NCBI RefSeq assembly: GCF_017589465.1 | Contig: NZ_JAELYA010000007.1 | Location: 273,431-337,430 of the forward strand | Length of the DNA stretch: 64,000 nucleotides | From: Pseudomonas schmalbachii | GTDB taxonomy: Bacteria > Pseudomonadota > Gammaproteobacteria > Pseudomonadales > Pseudomonadaceae | Direction: 5' to 3' | Shown: positions 1 through 9,661 of the stretch, one piece after another | Numbering within the stretch: position 1 is the first letter of the stretch | Layout: each line of letters opens with the position of its first letter | The notes under the pieces: model-generated | What the model was told of the DNA's origin: nothing | What the model saw: only the letters and a program-made list of their open reading frames with translations | Databases searched by the model: none | Program-made: the position numbers and the translations under genes

Positions 1-553
1 CCCCACATCGAGCACAAGAAGCCGCGCAGGATACAGGAGCCGACCCAGCGAGAGCAGCCATCACCCCGACGGGGCACAGTGGCAATGAAGAAGCACCAGA
101 CCAGTGCACAGTCCTGGAGACGATCGCTCCAACGCCACTTCCGGATAGCTCCATAATCCTTGCCGAAGACCACCTCTGTCATATATTTCAACTCGCAATA
201 GAGTTTGTGCACGACTCTTGCTAGAAGCACTGGCGTAACGAAAGCAATGGGGGACAAATGCTGTTCGCAGTTTCCAGCAATTAGACAGCGGGCAGCGCAG
301 ACCATAAAGTCGATAGCGGGCTACAGGACAAATGCCAAAAGGCAGCATAGAGACTGCCTCTTAGATATAAAACCTATGTAATTGCGACAAAACTCATGCG
401 CAATTGCGACAGCCCCACCAGGAATTTACCTGAAGATTCCGATAGCTATCGCCAACAGTTAACGCGTGCTATAAGTTAACGCCGACAAAAAGAATTAGCC
501 GTCACAACGGCGTTGTGATGGCAGATAACTTCAAAACCAAAGGAGCAATCACA
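1..553. other. Intergenic/leader region upstream of oprD
   Basis: No convincing gene: the open frames here have no ribosome binding site and no recognisable product. The 3' part looks regulatory. It holds a 22-bp spaced direct repeat (listed separately), a perfect 12-bp palindrome CGATAGCTATCG at 440-451, two GTTAAC palindromes at 458-463 and 475-480, and a hairpin TCACAAC-GGC-GTTGTGA at 502-518 in the probable oprD leader. Base composition is lower in GC than the flanking genes, as expected for promoter DNA. Confidence 0.6.
379..412 (-). promoter_or_regulatory. Candidate ArgR operator upstream of oprD
   Basis: AATTGCGACA occurs at 380-389 and again at 402-411. On the minus strand this reads TGTCGCAATT twice, 22 bp apart. 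Pseudomonas ArgR half-sites are known as TGTCGC-N8-AA in direct repeat, and P. aeruginosa oprD is known to be induced by arginine through ArgR. The TGTCGC cores match exactly; the downstream AA dinucleotides match only partly. The assignment is inference. Confidence 0.45.
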
Positions 554-1891
554 ATGAAAGTGATGAAGTGGAGCGCCATCGCCCTGGCGGTTTCCGCAGC
601 CGCCGCAGCCAGCCAGATGGCAGTGGCCGAACCCTTCGTTGGCGATCAAGCCGAAGCTAAAGGCTTTATCGAAGACAGCAGCCTCAACTTCCTGGTTCGC
701 AACTACTACTTCAACCGCGACCTGCGCAATGGTGGCGGCAACAAGCGTGAAGACTGGACCCAAGGTTTCCATGCCGTTTACAACTCCGGCTATACCCAGG
801 GTGTGGTTGGCTTCGGTGTTGACGCATTCGGCTACCTGGGTCTGAAACTGGATGGTGGCCCCGGCCGTACCGGCACTGGCAACCTGCCGGTTCAGGATGA
901 TGGCGAGCCTGCAGACAGCTATGGCAAGGCCGGCGGCGCAGGCAAGGTCCGCATCTCCAAGACCGAGCTGAAGTTCGGCGATATGCAACCGCAAGCACCG
1001 GTATTCGCCGTCGGCGGTACCCGTCTGCTGCCGCAAACCGCCAGCGGTATCCACTTGGCCAGCAGCGAGATCACCGGCCTCGACCTGGAAGCCGGTCACT
1101 TCTACTCGGCTACCAACTACAACACCACCAACCGCGACGGCGAACTGTTCGCCACCTACGCTGGCGTGGAAACCCCTCAAGCTGACTTCCTCGGTGGCCG
1201 CTACGCCTTTACCGACAACTTCAGCGCCTCGCTGTACGGTGCCAAGTTCGAAGACATCTGGAACCAGTACTACGCCAACCTGAACTACACCCTGCCGATC
1301 TCCGACGATCAGGCCCTCAGCTTCGACCTCAACTACTACAAGACCAAGGACGAAGGCGACGCCAACGCGGGCGATATCGACAACGATACCTTCTCGCTGG
1401 CTGGGGCCTACACCCTGGGCGCCCACACCTTCACTCTGGCCTTCCAGAAAGTCGATAGCGATACTCCGTTCGATTACCTCGGGGTCGGCGACACTAACGG
1501 CGGCGGCGACTCGATCTTCCTCGCCAACTCCGTTCAGTACTCCGACTTCAACGGCCCGGGCGAAGAATCCTGGCAGGCACGTTATGACCTGAACATGGCC
1601 ACCTACGGCGTACCCGGCCTGAGCTTCATGGCTCGTTACATCACTGGCGACAATATCGACGCCAGCAATGCAGGCCCGATATATTCCTTAGCTGGCTGGA
1701 CGAACGCCGATGGCCGAGACGAAAAACACCACGAAACCAACCTCGAGGCCAAGTACGTGATCCAGGAAGGCGCAGCGAAGGACCTATCCTTCCGCATCCG
1801 TCAAGCTTGGCACCGCGCCAGCTCCGAGCAGATCGACGGAGACGCCGACGAATTCCGCCTGATCATCGACTACCCGCTGTCCGTTCTGTAA
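554..1891 (+). CDS. oprD: Outer membrane porin OprD (basic amino acid / carbapenem channel)
   Basis: Outer-membrane 18-strand porin of the OprD family (445 aa). In P. aeruginosa OprD takes up basic amino acids and small peptides and admits carbapenems. The start at 554 follows an AAGGAG box and gives a signal peptide opening MKVMKWSAIALAVSA, closely matching OprD as I recall it. Family features seen are AKGFIEDSSL just after the signal, YYFNRD, GFGVDAFGYLGLKLD, LFPQ-type LLPQTASG, and a C-terminal stretch ending in IDYPLSVL. Loops around residues 310-380 differ from the PAO1 protein, so substrate range could differ. It is followed by a rho-independent terminator and by the same neighbours as in PAO1 (thioesterase, proS), which supports orthology rather than a paralogue. 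Confidence 0.9.
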   Translation: MKVMKWSAIALAVSAAAAASQMAVAEPFVGDQAEAKGFIEDSSLNFLVRNYYFNRDLRNGGGNKREDWTQGFHAVYNSGYTQGVVGFGVDAFGYLGLKLDGGPGRTGTGNLPVQDDGEPADSYGKAGGAGKVRISKTELKFGDMQPQAPVFAVGGTRLLPQTASGIHLASSEITGLDLEAGHFYSATNYNTTNRDGELFATYAGVETPQADFLGGRYAFTDNFSASLYGAKFEDIWNQYYANLNYTLPISDDQALSFDLNYYKTKDEGDANAGDIDNDTFSLAGAYTLGAHTFTLAFQKVDSDTPFDYLGVGDTNGGGDSIFLANSVQYSDFNGPGEESWQARYDLNMATYGVPGLSFMARYITGDNIDASNAGPIYSLAGWTNADGRDEKHHETNLEAKYVIQEGAAKDLSFRIRQAWHRASSEQIDGDADEFRLIIDYPLSVL

Positions 1892-1913
1892 CCGGAACGT
1901 ATCGCAGGAAAGG

Positions 1914-1940
1914 AAAAGCCCGGCTCAGCCGGGCTTTTCT
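1914..1940 (+). terminator. Rho-independent terminator after oprD
   Basis: An 11-bp perfect stem AAAAGCCCGGC / GCCGGGCTTTT with a 3-nt loop. Being A/T flanked, it can work in both directions for the convergent genes oprD and the thioesterase. Confidence 0.9.
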
Positions 1941-1961
1941 CGTTCTGACCGCCACCAAACA

Positions 1962-2378
1962 CTACATCGGCAGCACATAGGTTCCGGTGACATGAGCGAC
2001 CAGTTCCTGCTGATTGCTCGCGGAATACACCGACACCTCGCACACCACCTGGCGCCGCCCGAGCTTCAGTATCTTCGCCTCCGCCAGCAGATCCTCCGGC
2101 TTCGGCTTGCTGAGGAAGTTGATGTTCAGGTTGGACGTGACCGCCATCTCCACGTCATCCAGTTGACCGAGGATCACCGCATACATGGCCGCATCGGCCA
2201 GCGCCATGATGGTCGGCCCCGACACCGTTCCACCCGGCCGCACCAGCTTGCCGTGGAACGGAACCCGCGCGAATGCGCTACGCCCTTCCAGGGCCTCGAC
2301 GCGGAAGTCGAGATCCTCCGCCATCGGCAGCCCAGCCCGTATGAACGTCTGCACCTCGGACGCACTCAATCGGCTCAT
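1962..2378 (-). CDS. PaaI-type hotdog thioesterase
   Basis: Hotdog-fold acyl-CoA thioesterase-like protein, 138 aa, the usual length for the family. The start at 2378 (MSRLSASEVQ) is preceded by GGAGG and chosen over a much longer open frame that runs antisense through proS. The core GGTVSGPTIMALADAAMYA is the typical hotdog helix region, followed by SNLNINFLSKP, the substrate-channel strand. The substrate is unknown. It is convergent with oprD and divergent from proS (102 bp between starts), the order seen at PAO1 PA0957. Confidence 0.85.
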   Translation of the reverse strand: MSRLSASEVQTFIRAGLPMAEDLDFRVEALEGRSAFARVPFHGKLVRPGGTVSGPTIMALADAAMYAVILGQLDDVEMAVTSNLNINFLSKPKPEDLLAEAKILKLGRRQVVCEVSVYSASNQQELVAHVTGTYVLPM

Positions 2379-2480
2379 CCAAGCCTCCTTGTCTGTTCCC
2401 GCCGCGCCCTGTACGCAGCCTGACCTGCACCGTACAATGCCCAACCTGATTCCATCTTCGCAACCTGCAAGCGGCCAAAC

Positions 2481-4196
2481 ATGCGTACCAGTCAGTACCT
2501 GCTGTCCACCCTGAAAGAAACCCCCTCCGATGCGGTGGTCATCAGCCACCAGTTGCTGCTGCGCGCCGGCATGATCCGCAAGCTGGCCTCCGGCCTCTAC
2601 ACCTGGCTGCCGATGGGCCTGCGCGTACTGCGCAAGGCCGAGACCATCGTCCGCGAAGAGATGAATGCCGCCGGCGCCCTGGAAGTACTGATGCCGGCCA
2701 TCCAGCCGGCCGAACTGTGGCAGGAATCCGGCCGCTGGGAGCAGTACGGCCCCGAGCTGCTGCGCCTGAAGGACCGCCATGAGCGCGAGTTCTGCGTCGG
2801 CCCGACCCACGAGGAAGTCATCACCGATCTGGCGCGCAACGAGCTGAACAGCTACAAGCAGCTGCCGATCAACATGTACCAGATCCAGACCAAGTTCCGC
2901 GACGAGATCCGCCCGCGCTTCGGTCTGATGCGCGGCCGCGAGTTCATCATGAAGGACGCCTACTCCTTCCACCTGAACCAGGACTCGCTGCAGGAAACCT
3001 ACGACGGCATGTACCGCGCGTACTGCAACGTCTTCACCCGCCTCGGACTGGACTACCGCCCGGTGCAGGCTGACAACGGCTCCATCGGCGGCAGCGGCTC
3101 CCACGAGTTCCACGTACTGGCCAACTCCGGCGAGGACGACATCGTCTTCAGCGACAGCTCCGACTACGCGGCGAACATCGAGAAGGCCGAAGCCCTGCCC
3201 CGCGAAAGCGCGCGTGGCGCCGCCACCCAGGAACTGCGTCTGGTCGACACCCCGGCCACCAAGACCATCGCCGATCTGGTGGAAAAATTCGACCTGCCGA
3301 TCGAGAAGACCATCAAGACCCTGGTGGTGCATGCCGCAGAAGAAGGCATGCTGATCGCCCTGGTCGTCCGCGGCGACCACGAACTGAACGAGATCAAGGC
3401 CAGCAACCATCCGCTGGTCGCCAGCCCGCTGCAGATGGCCAGCGAAGCCGAGATCAAGGCCGCGATCGGCGCCGCGCCCGGCTCCCTCGGCCCGCTGAAC
3501 CTGGCGCTGCCCTGCATCATCGACCGCTCCGTCGCACTGATGAGCGACTTCGCCGCCGGCGCCAACCTCGATGACAAGCACTACTTCGGCGTGAACTGGG
3601 AACGCGACCTGCCAGTGCCGGAAGTCGCCGACCTGCGCAACGTCGTGGCCGGCGACCCGAGCCCGGACGGCAAGGGCACCCTGGTGATCCGCCGCGGCAT
3701 CGAAGTCGGCCACATCTTCCAGCTCGGCACCAAGTACAGCGAGGCGATGAACCTCACCGTGCTCAACGAGCAGGGCAAGCCCGTCACCCTGATCATGGGC
3801 TGCTACGGCATCGGCGTATCCCGCGTGGTGGCCGCCGCCATCGAGCAGAACTACGACGACCGCGGCATTCTCTGGCCGGCCGCCCTGGCACCGTTCCAGA
3901 TCGCCATCGTGCCGATGAAGTACGAGAACGAGGCCGTTCGCGCCGCCACCGACAAACTGTATGCGGACCTCACCGCAGCCGGCTTCGAAGTGCTACTGGA
4001 CGACCGCGACAAGAAGACCAGCCCCGGCGTCAAGTTCGCCGACATGGAGCTGATCGGCATTCCGCACCGTCTCGTGGTCAGCGAGCGCGGGCTGAACGAA
4101 GGCGTGCTGGAATACAAGGGCCGTCGCGACGCCGAATCGCAGAACGTCGCCATCGGCGAACTGCAAACCTTCATCACGGCAAAGGTTCGCGGCTGA
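2481..4196 (+). CDS. proS: Prolyl-tRNA synthetase (bacterial type, with editing domain)
   Basis: Charges tRNA-Pro in the cytoplasm. The 571 aa length is exactly that of the bacterial ProS type. Class II synthetase motif 2 is visible as [17 protein letters not shown], followed by MKDAYSFH. An INS/YbaK-like editing insertion for mischarged Ala-tRNA-Pro occupies about residues 220-400 ([17 protein letters not shown] onward). Motif 3 is [17 protein letters not shown], and the anticodon-binding domain is C-terminal. The start [15 protein letters not shown] is the conserved N-terminus. The lipoprotein gene follows after 7 bp and is probably co-transcribed. Confidence 0.97.
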   Translation: MRTSQYLLSTLKETPSDAVVISHQLLLRAGMIRKLASGLYTWLPMGLRVLRKAETIVREEMNAAGALEVLMPAIQPAELWQESGRWEQYGPELLRLKDRHEREFCVGPTHEEVITDLARNELNSYKQLPINMYQIQTKFRDEIRPRFGLMRGREFIMKDAYSFHLNQDSLQETYDGMYRAYCNVFTRLGLDYRPVQADNGSIGGSGSHEFHVLANSGEDDIVFSDSSDYAANIEKAEALPRESARGAATQELRLVDTPATKTIADLVEKFDLPIEKTIKTLVVHAAEEGMLIALVVRGDHELNEIKASNHPLVASPLQMASEAEIKAAIGAAPGSLGPLNLALPCIIDRSVALMSDFAAGANLDDKHYFGVNWERDLPVPEVADLRNVVAGDPSPDGKGTLVIRRGIEVGHIFQLGTKYSEAMNLTVLNEQGKPVTLIMGCYGIGVSRVVAAAIEQNYDDRGILWPAALAPFQIAIVPMKYENEAVRAATDKLYADLTAAGFEVLLDDRDKKTSPGVKFADMELIGIPHRLVVSERGLNEGVLEYKGRRDAESQNVAIGELQTFITAKVRG

Positions 4197-4203
4197 GCAA
4201 CAC

Positions 4204-5163
4204 ATGTCCTCCCAGAGCATTACCTGCCTCGCGACTGCCGCCCTGTGCGGCAGTCTGCTGCTGAGCGGCTGCGCCAACCAGCTGCCGCAACGCAGCGAGC
4301 ACGAGGAGCGCGTCGAGCGCAAACTGCTTGATCACAGCCTGCAGATCGATGTGGGCGAGACCGGCGTGCTTGAGCTGCCGCAGCGGCGCATCCGCGTGCA
4401 GGAGCAGAAGACCTTCGAGGTCACCGAGTACGAGGTGACCCGCCGCTACGATCGCTATACCCCCTACCAGGCCTGGCGGGAATCCTACGAGATTCCGCTG
4501 GGCGCGCTGGCCATCGTCGCCGGCGTGGGGGCCAACGTGCTCAATGTCGTCGCGCTCGGCAACCTGCCGGAAAGCGTCACCCACGACTGGATCAGCTACG
4601 GCATCGCCGGCATCAACCCGTTCATGAACGCGCCGTCCAACGGACGCGCCGAACAGAACCTGGCCAGCATCGACGAGCAGCAGCGCGACAAGCGCATGGA
4701 ATACTCGAGCCTGCCGTGGGCCGAACGCCCGGTGCAGGTGAGCGCCGGCCGGGACACCCAGGAACTGCTGACCGACCGCCACGGCGTGCTACGACTGAAC
4801 CTGCTCGAAGGCCCCTTCAGCGAAGAGGACGTGAGCCGCTTCGGCAAGCTCCAGTTCAGCGTCCAGGACCCACAGGACAGCGTGCGCGGCAGCGCCAGCC
4901 TGGTGGTCAGCAGGGCTCTGCGCGGCAAGCTGCAGGAAGCGCACCGGTTGATCTATGACGACCTGGAAGGCGACGACGTGCAGCGCTGGGTACATCGGGT
5001 CAAGCGCCTGTCGGACCTCGGTATGGAAGAGGAAGCCAGCGAGCTGGAGCAGAGCCTGATCGAACTGACGCGCAACGACCCCGAGTTGCAGAAGGAATTC
5101 CTGCACAGCCTGATGACCGACGCCGGCCGCCTGGCAGCCGACCCGGGCATGGCGAACAACTGA
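4204..5163 (+). CDS. Conserved lipoprotein of unknown function
   Basis: 319 aa. The N-terminus has a lipoprotein signal with lipobox LLSGC (Cys at about residue 22), so the mature protein is anchored in a membrane on the periplasmic side. A short hydrophobic stretch (ALAIVAGVGANVLNVVAL) lies near residues 100-118. The C-terminal half is charged and helical, with YDDLEGDDVQRWVHRVKRL and EEEASELEQSL. No catalytic motif is recognised. It follows proS by 7 bp, the same place as PAO1 PA0955, so the linkage is conserved but the function is not known. Confidence 0.8.
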   Translation: MSSQSITCLATAALCGSLLLSGCANQLPQRSEHEERVERKLLDHSLQIDVGETGVLELPQRRIRVQEQKTFEVTEYEVTRRYDRYTPYQAWRESYEIPLGALAIVAGVGANVLNVVALGNLPESVTHDWISYGIAGINPFMNAPSNGRAEQNLASIDEQQRDKRMEYSSLPWAERPVQVSAGRDTQELLTDRHGVLRLNLLEGPFSEEDVSRFGKLQFSVQDPQDSVRGSASLVVSRALRGKLQEAHRLIYDDLEGDDVQRWVHRVKRLSDLGMEEEASELEQSLIELTRNDPELQKEFLHSLMTDAGRLAADPGMANN

Positions 5164-5195
5164 GTGGCCGGCGTGGAAGCGTCCACGCCGTTACC

Positions 5196-5471
5196 TCAAC
5201 GCCGGACAATGAAGCCGGCAATCCCCTGGGGATTCATTTCCCGCAGCTCGACCGAGCTGACCTCGGCCTTCGGCGGCCCCTGCTGCAGCCAGCCCTCCAG
5301 CTCGCGTACTGCCTGTTCCTCGCCCTCGAGCATGACTTCGACCCGGCCGTCTTCCAGATTGCGCACCCAGCCATCGACATCCAGACGCTCGGCCTGCTCC
5401 TGCGTACTCTGGCGGTAGAACACCCCCTGCACCAGACCGCTGACGAAGCCGTGCAAACAGATCCTGGCCAT
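5196..5471 (-). CDS. Acylphosphatase
   Basis: Small cytoplasmic enzyme (91 aa) hydrolysing carboxyl-phosphate bonds such as acetyl phosphate or carbamoyl phosphate. The signature GLVQGVFYRQSTQEQA holds the phosphate-binding Arg (G-V-F-Y-R), and WVRNLEDGRVEV carries the catalytic Asn region. The family is typically 90-100 aa. Its start codon overlaps the stop of the upstream thioredoxin-like gene by one base (TAATG), so the two are translationally coupled. Confidence 0.93.
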   Translation of the reverse strand: MARICLHGFVSGLVQGVFYRQSTQEQAERLDVDGWVRNLEDGRVEVMLEGEEQAVRELEGWLQQGPPKAEVSSVELREMNPQGIAGFIVRR

Positions 5472-5941
5472 TACTTCCCCTCCTCCCGCAAAGCCATCAG
5501 TCGCGCCTGAACCCCGCTGGCCGTCTGCTCGCCGACCAGTCGATCGCGCATCTTGCCCTTATCGTCGACGATGAAGGTTACCGGCAATGCTTCGCTGGGC
5601 GGCAGGGAGAAGCGCGGCGCCGGATCATCGGCCAGCACGGTGAAACGAATCCCCAGTTGCTCGGCGGCCTTGCCCAGATCCGCGTCGCGCAGGCCGTCAT
5701 AGTTGACACCCACCACGCGCACGCCCTTGCCCTCGCTGCCCTCGGCCAGGCGGTTCAGCTCGGGAATCTCGGTACGGCAGGGCGCGCACCAGTCCGCCCA
5801 GTAGTTGATGACCAGCCACTGGCCGTCCAGGCTGCTGGCCGATACCGTCTTGCCGTGCTGATCGACACCGTAGTCCTCCGAACAACCGGCCAGAAGCAGG
5901 CCGGCAACCAATCCGCTGATCAAACGGAGCCGCATTCCCAT
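5471..5941 (-). CDS. TlpA/thioredoxin-like membrane-anchored disulfide reductase
   Basis: 156 aa thiol-disulfide oxidoreductase acting in the periplasm. The N-terminus MGMRLRLISGLVAGLLLAGCSED has a lipobox (LLAGC), indicating a lipid anchor. The redox motif is WADWCAPCRTEIPEL (CxxC); the cis-Pro loop is LPVTFIVDDKG. The start at 5941 follows AGAGGA; a Met two codons later is an alternative. It probably keeps a cytochrome-biogenesis or other exported protein reduced, but the client is unknown. Coupled to acylphosphatase downstream, as in PAO1 PA0953-PA0954. Confidence 0.88.
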   Translation of the reverse strand: MGMRLRLISGLVAGLLLAGCSEDYGVDQHGKTVSASSLDGQWLVINYWADWCAPCRTEIPELNRLAEGSEGKGVRVVGVNYDGLRDADLGKAAEQLGIRFTVLADDPAPRFSLPPSEALPVTFIVDDKGKMRDRLVGEQTASGVQARLMALREEGK

Positions 5942-6224
5942 ACCGTCAGTCCTCTTGATGTCGGGAGTGGCGCCGGGCGGTCGGCGCCAGAGATGGCGAA
6001 TGCCTCGGCAAGGCATCCGCAGGCATTAAGCCACAAAAAGTCATACAGGAAGGATCGCACAAATCCGTCAGCAGCGTTCCTGCCGGGAGAACCCCAGCCA
6101 CGCGTAAACGCCAGTCGATCTACTGGCGAAACGGCGGGAACGAGATATCCATACGATGAACTGGCATGGCCTGTGCGTGCAGGGCATGCCCGCTGCCGCC
6201 CCGGCAGGTGAGGTGCGGAACGCG

Positions 6225-6413
6225 TCAGCCCAGTTGGCGAAACGGCGCATCCGAAGCAAAATCGGCCGCCGGGGCGGGATCCTGCTGCGCAGCAGGGGAC
6301 AACGACTCGGGCCAGCGGCTGAACTGCAATCCGGTGATGAGGTTGAGGCGCTCCAAGGCGCCCATGAGGTCGCGCTGATGCAGATGTACTACGTTGTTCT
6401 GACTTCTTTCCAT
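6225..6413 (-). CDS. Small conserved-looking protein of unknown function
   Basis: A 62-aa product starting MERSQNNVVHLHQRDLMGAL and ending in SDAPFRQLG. The first 40 residues look like a soluble amphipathic helix followed by a Trp-containing turn (FSRWPESLSP). I do not recognise the family. It lies between the thioredoxin-like gene and the YihY gene on the same strand, where PAO1 also has a small hypothetical (PA0952). The ribosome binding site is weak (AAGGT 12 nt before the ATG, separated by an A-run). An upstream in-frame Met at 6518 gives a 97-aa alternative. A real gene is likely but not certain. Confidence 0.5.
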   Translation of the reverse strand: MERSQNNVVHLHQRDLMGALERLNLITGLQFSRWPESLSPAAQQDPAPAADFASDAPFRQLG

Positions 6414-6570
6414 TTTTTTGCGCTGACCTTGGGAACTTCTGCCGAGGACCGTTGTCCACGACCGCTTCAAGCTAGAAACGTGCCAAGCGCAGCACTCAGG
6501 AAATCCGTGCGTTCTCAATGGCCTACGGCGGATTCAAGGAATCTGATTCGACGCAAACTGACGATTTACG

Positions 6571-7800
6571 TCACTCGGAATGTGACCGAGTCAACCATTC
6601 CGCGAGACTTGCCCCGAACAGGGACTTCCTTTCCAACTGGTAGCGCTCCAGGGCAACGCGCAACACGGGATACCAGGGCTCGTTCAGCTCCTTCGGCAAC
6701 GAATCCGGATGAGGCAGCGGCCAGGGACTGCGATTGATCAGATGGTGCAGGCTGTAGCTGCCCATGTCCCGGCAAAGCACCCAGGAAGCGTTGCTGCCCC
6801 CCGAACGACAAACCAGTTGCTCCCGTTCGAGAAAGTCCAGCAGCTCCTCCCACTCGTCCTCGGGCAGCAACCAGCCCTCCCGGTGCAGGTCGGTCAACCG
6901 GGTGGCCTGTCCCTTCCGCTGGCGATCGAAGAACACCCGCAGCACGCCCAGCACCACCAGCAGCCTCGGCATTGCCCGATGGCGCCAGAGCCGCGAGGAC
7001 GACAGGTTGCACACCAGTTCCGCGCCGAACAGCACGATCAGCCAGGACACATAGACCCACAGCAGGAACAACGGCACGGTGGCAAACGCCCCGTAGATCA
7101 GCTGATAGCCGGGGAACAGCCTCACGTACGCACCGAACAGCGACTTGGCCGCCTCGAACAGCACTGCGGTGAACAGGCCGCCAAGCAGCGCATGGCGAAT
7201 CGGTACCCGCGCGTTCGGCACCGCCGCATAGATCAGGGTGAAGGCCGCCACGCTGAACGTCAGCGGCATGAACTTCAGCAGGGTCGCCGCGCCCGGCAGG
7301 GCATGCGGGCCGGACAGCAGGGAAAGCGAAGTGATGTAGGTGGATACGGCGAAGCCGGCGCCCAGCAGCAGCGGGCCGAGGCTGAGGATCGCCCAGTACA
7401 GCAGGAAGCGCGCCACGCCCCTGCGCGGCTGGCGCACGCGCCAGATCTCGTTGAACGCCCGTTCGATGGTCACCAGCATGGTGAAGGCGGTCACCACCAG
7501 GAACGCCACGCCCAGCCAGGTCAGGTGCCGCGCCTGGGTGGTGAAGCTGCGCAGGTACTCCTCGACCGCCTCGCCGGTGGATGGCACGAAATGGCGGAAG
7601 ACGAACACCTGGATGCGCTCGCCCATGCCTTCGAAGGCCGGAATCGCCGAGAGCATGGCGAAACTCACCGTCATCATCGGCACGACGGCGAACAGGGTGG
7701 TGTAGGTCAAGGCGGCGGCCTTGTTCGGCGCGCTGTCCGCCATGAAGCGCCGGACCAGGTAGTGCCAGAAATCGATCAGTCCCTGCACACGCTCTTGCAT
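6571..7800 (-). CDS. YihY/BrkB-family inner membrane protein
   Basis: 409 aa. The N-terminal two thirds form the YihY (formerly ribonuclease BN) membrane domain with about six transmembrane segments. Visible landmarks are the family signature [16 protein letters not shown] near residue 30, a helix [16 protein letters not shown], and [26 protein letters not shown]. The C-terminal about 110 residues are cytoplasmic and predicted soluble. The start at 7800 ([11 protein letters not shown]) follows AAGGA with 6-nt spacing. The family was once misnamed RNase BN; its transport or structural role is unsettled. It is divergent from arsC. Confidence 0.88.
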   Translation of the reverse strand: MQERVQGLIDFWHYLVRRFMADSAPNKAAALTYTTLFAVVPMMTVSFAMLSAIPAFEGMGERIQVFVFRHFVPSTGEAVEEYLRSFTTQARHLTWLGVAFLVVTAFTMLVTIERAFNEIWRVRQPRRGVARFLLYWAILSLGPLLLGAGFAVSTYITSLSLLSGPHALPGAATLLKFMPLTFSVAAFTLIYAAVPNARVPIRHALLGGLFTAVLFEAAKSLFGAYVRLFPGYQLIYGAFATVPLFLLWVYVSWLIVLFGAELVCNLSSSRLWRHRAMPRLLVVLGVLRVFFDRQRKGQATRLTDLHREGWLLPEDEWEELLDFLEREQLVCRSGGSNASWVLCRDMGSYSLHHLINRSPWPLPHPDSLPKELNEPWYPVLRVALERYQLERKSLFGASLAEWLTRSHSE

Positions 7801-7924
7801 GGAATGTCCTTGGATTCGCGACTCAATCAATCCCTTGGGATTCATCTGAACGACAGCGGTTCAGTCAATTCCGGGGAGCCGGTTAGAATACCCGCCACTT
7901 TAACGGCCCTGCGAGTCCCTGCAC

Positions 7925-8871
<947 letters not shown>

Positions 8872-9291
8872 ATGGCCCGCAAGAACAAACCGCTGCCGGC
8901 AATCGATTGGCTGAAGCCCCGCATGGCCGCCAGTCGTGCCGTCACCCTCGGCAGTTTTGCCGGTCTGATCCTGCTTATCGTCACCTGGGATGTGCTGTTC
9001 GCCGACGCCCACGGTGCGGCGCAATGGGTGCCGTGGCTGGTGCTCGGCTTCAAGCTGCTGCCGCTGCTGATCATCGCGCCCGGCCTGTTGATCGGCAGCG
9101 CCCGCGGCCATGCCTGGGCCTGCTACGTGGTCAACCTGTACTTCATCCTCGGCATCCTCGCCGCCTTCGAACCGGCCCGCACCATCTACGGCTGGGCGGA
9201 AACAGCGCTCAGCCTGACGCTGTTCTGCGCCGCCCTGCTCTATACGCGCTGGCGCTTCCAGTACGACCGCAAGCTGGCGGGGGAGAATTGA
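8872..9291 (+). CDS. DUF2069 membrane protein
   Basis: 139 aa with four predicted transmembrane helices (about residues 24-44, 55-75, 80-100 and 105-125; for example VPWLVLGFKLLPLLIIAPG). The N-terminus is basic. It matches the DUF2069 type found next to wrbA in pseudomonads (PAO1 PA0948). The function is unknown. The start directly abuts the wrbA stop, so translation is coupled. Confidence 0.85.
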   Translation: MARKNKPLPAIDWLKPRMAASRAVTLGSFAGLILLIVTWDVLFADAHGAAQWVPWLVLGFKLLPLLIIAPGLLIGSARGHAWACYVVNLYFILGILAAFEPARTIYGWAETALSLTLFCAALLYTRWRFQYDRKLAGEN

Positions 9292-9295
9292 CCCG

Positions 9296-9474
9296 GCCCA
9301 TGGGTATCGCTGCGCTCAACTCATCCTACGAGGGGCTTGGCAGACCGCGTAGGTTGGCGCTGAGCTTGCGAAGCCCAACATCTGTCGGGCGTGGCAGGGA
9401 TGTTGGGCTTCACTGCGTTCAGCGCCAACCTACGGGAGGTCTCCCTCAACCGGGAAACTGACACGCACCCGCAG
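9296..9474. repeat. Tandem duplication, copy 1 (repeat elements plus a 3'-tctE fragment)
   Basis: About 179 bp repeated at 9483-9661 with a period of 187 bp and few mismatches. The unit consists of half a GTAGGATGGGTTGAG-type element, a complete GTAGGTTGGCGCTGAG...CTAC element (9349-9433), and about 40 bp identical or nearly so to the last codons of the TctE kinase gene on the minus strand. This copy of the tctE fragment is non-functional. Confidence 0.9.
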
Positions 9475-9482
9475 TCCTCTCA

Positions 9483-9661
9483 GCCCATGGGTATCGCTGC
9501 GCTCAACCCATCCTACGAAGGGCTTGGCGGACCGCGTAGGTTGGCGCTGAGCTTGCGAAGCCCAACATCTGTCGGGCGTAGCACGGATGTTGGGCTTCAC
9601 TGCGTTCAGCGCCAACCTACGGGAGGTCTCCGTCGACCGGGAAACTGACACGCACCCGCAG
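9483..9661. repeat. Tandem duplication, copy 2, contains the functional tctE 3' end
   Basis: Second copy of the 179-bp unit. Its GTAG...CTAC element spans 9536-9620. The TAG stop codon of tctE (9617-9619, minus strand) is the terminal tetranucleotide of the element, so the repeat supplies the stop codon of the kinase. Confidence 0.9.

Noticed and set aside
61..348. 95-codon minus-strand frame at the left edge
   Set aside because: No ribosome binding site and no recognisable sequence; lies in likely promoter DNA.
9296..9661. CRISPR array
   Set aside because: Only two copies of a long unit made of dispersed palindromic elements; no short repeats with unique spacers, no cas genes.
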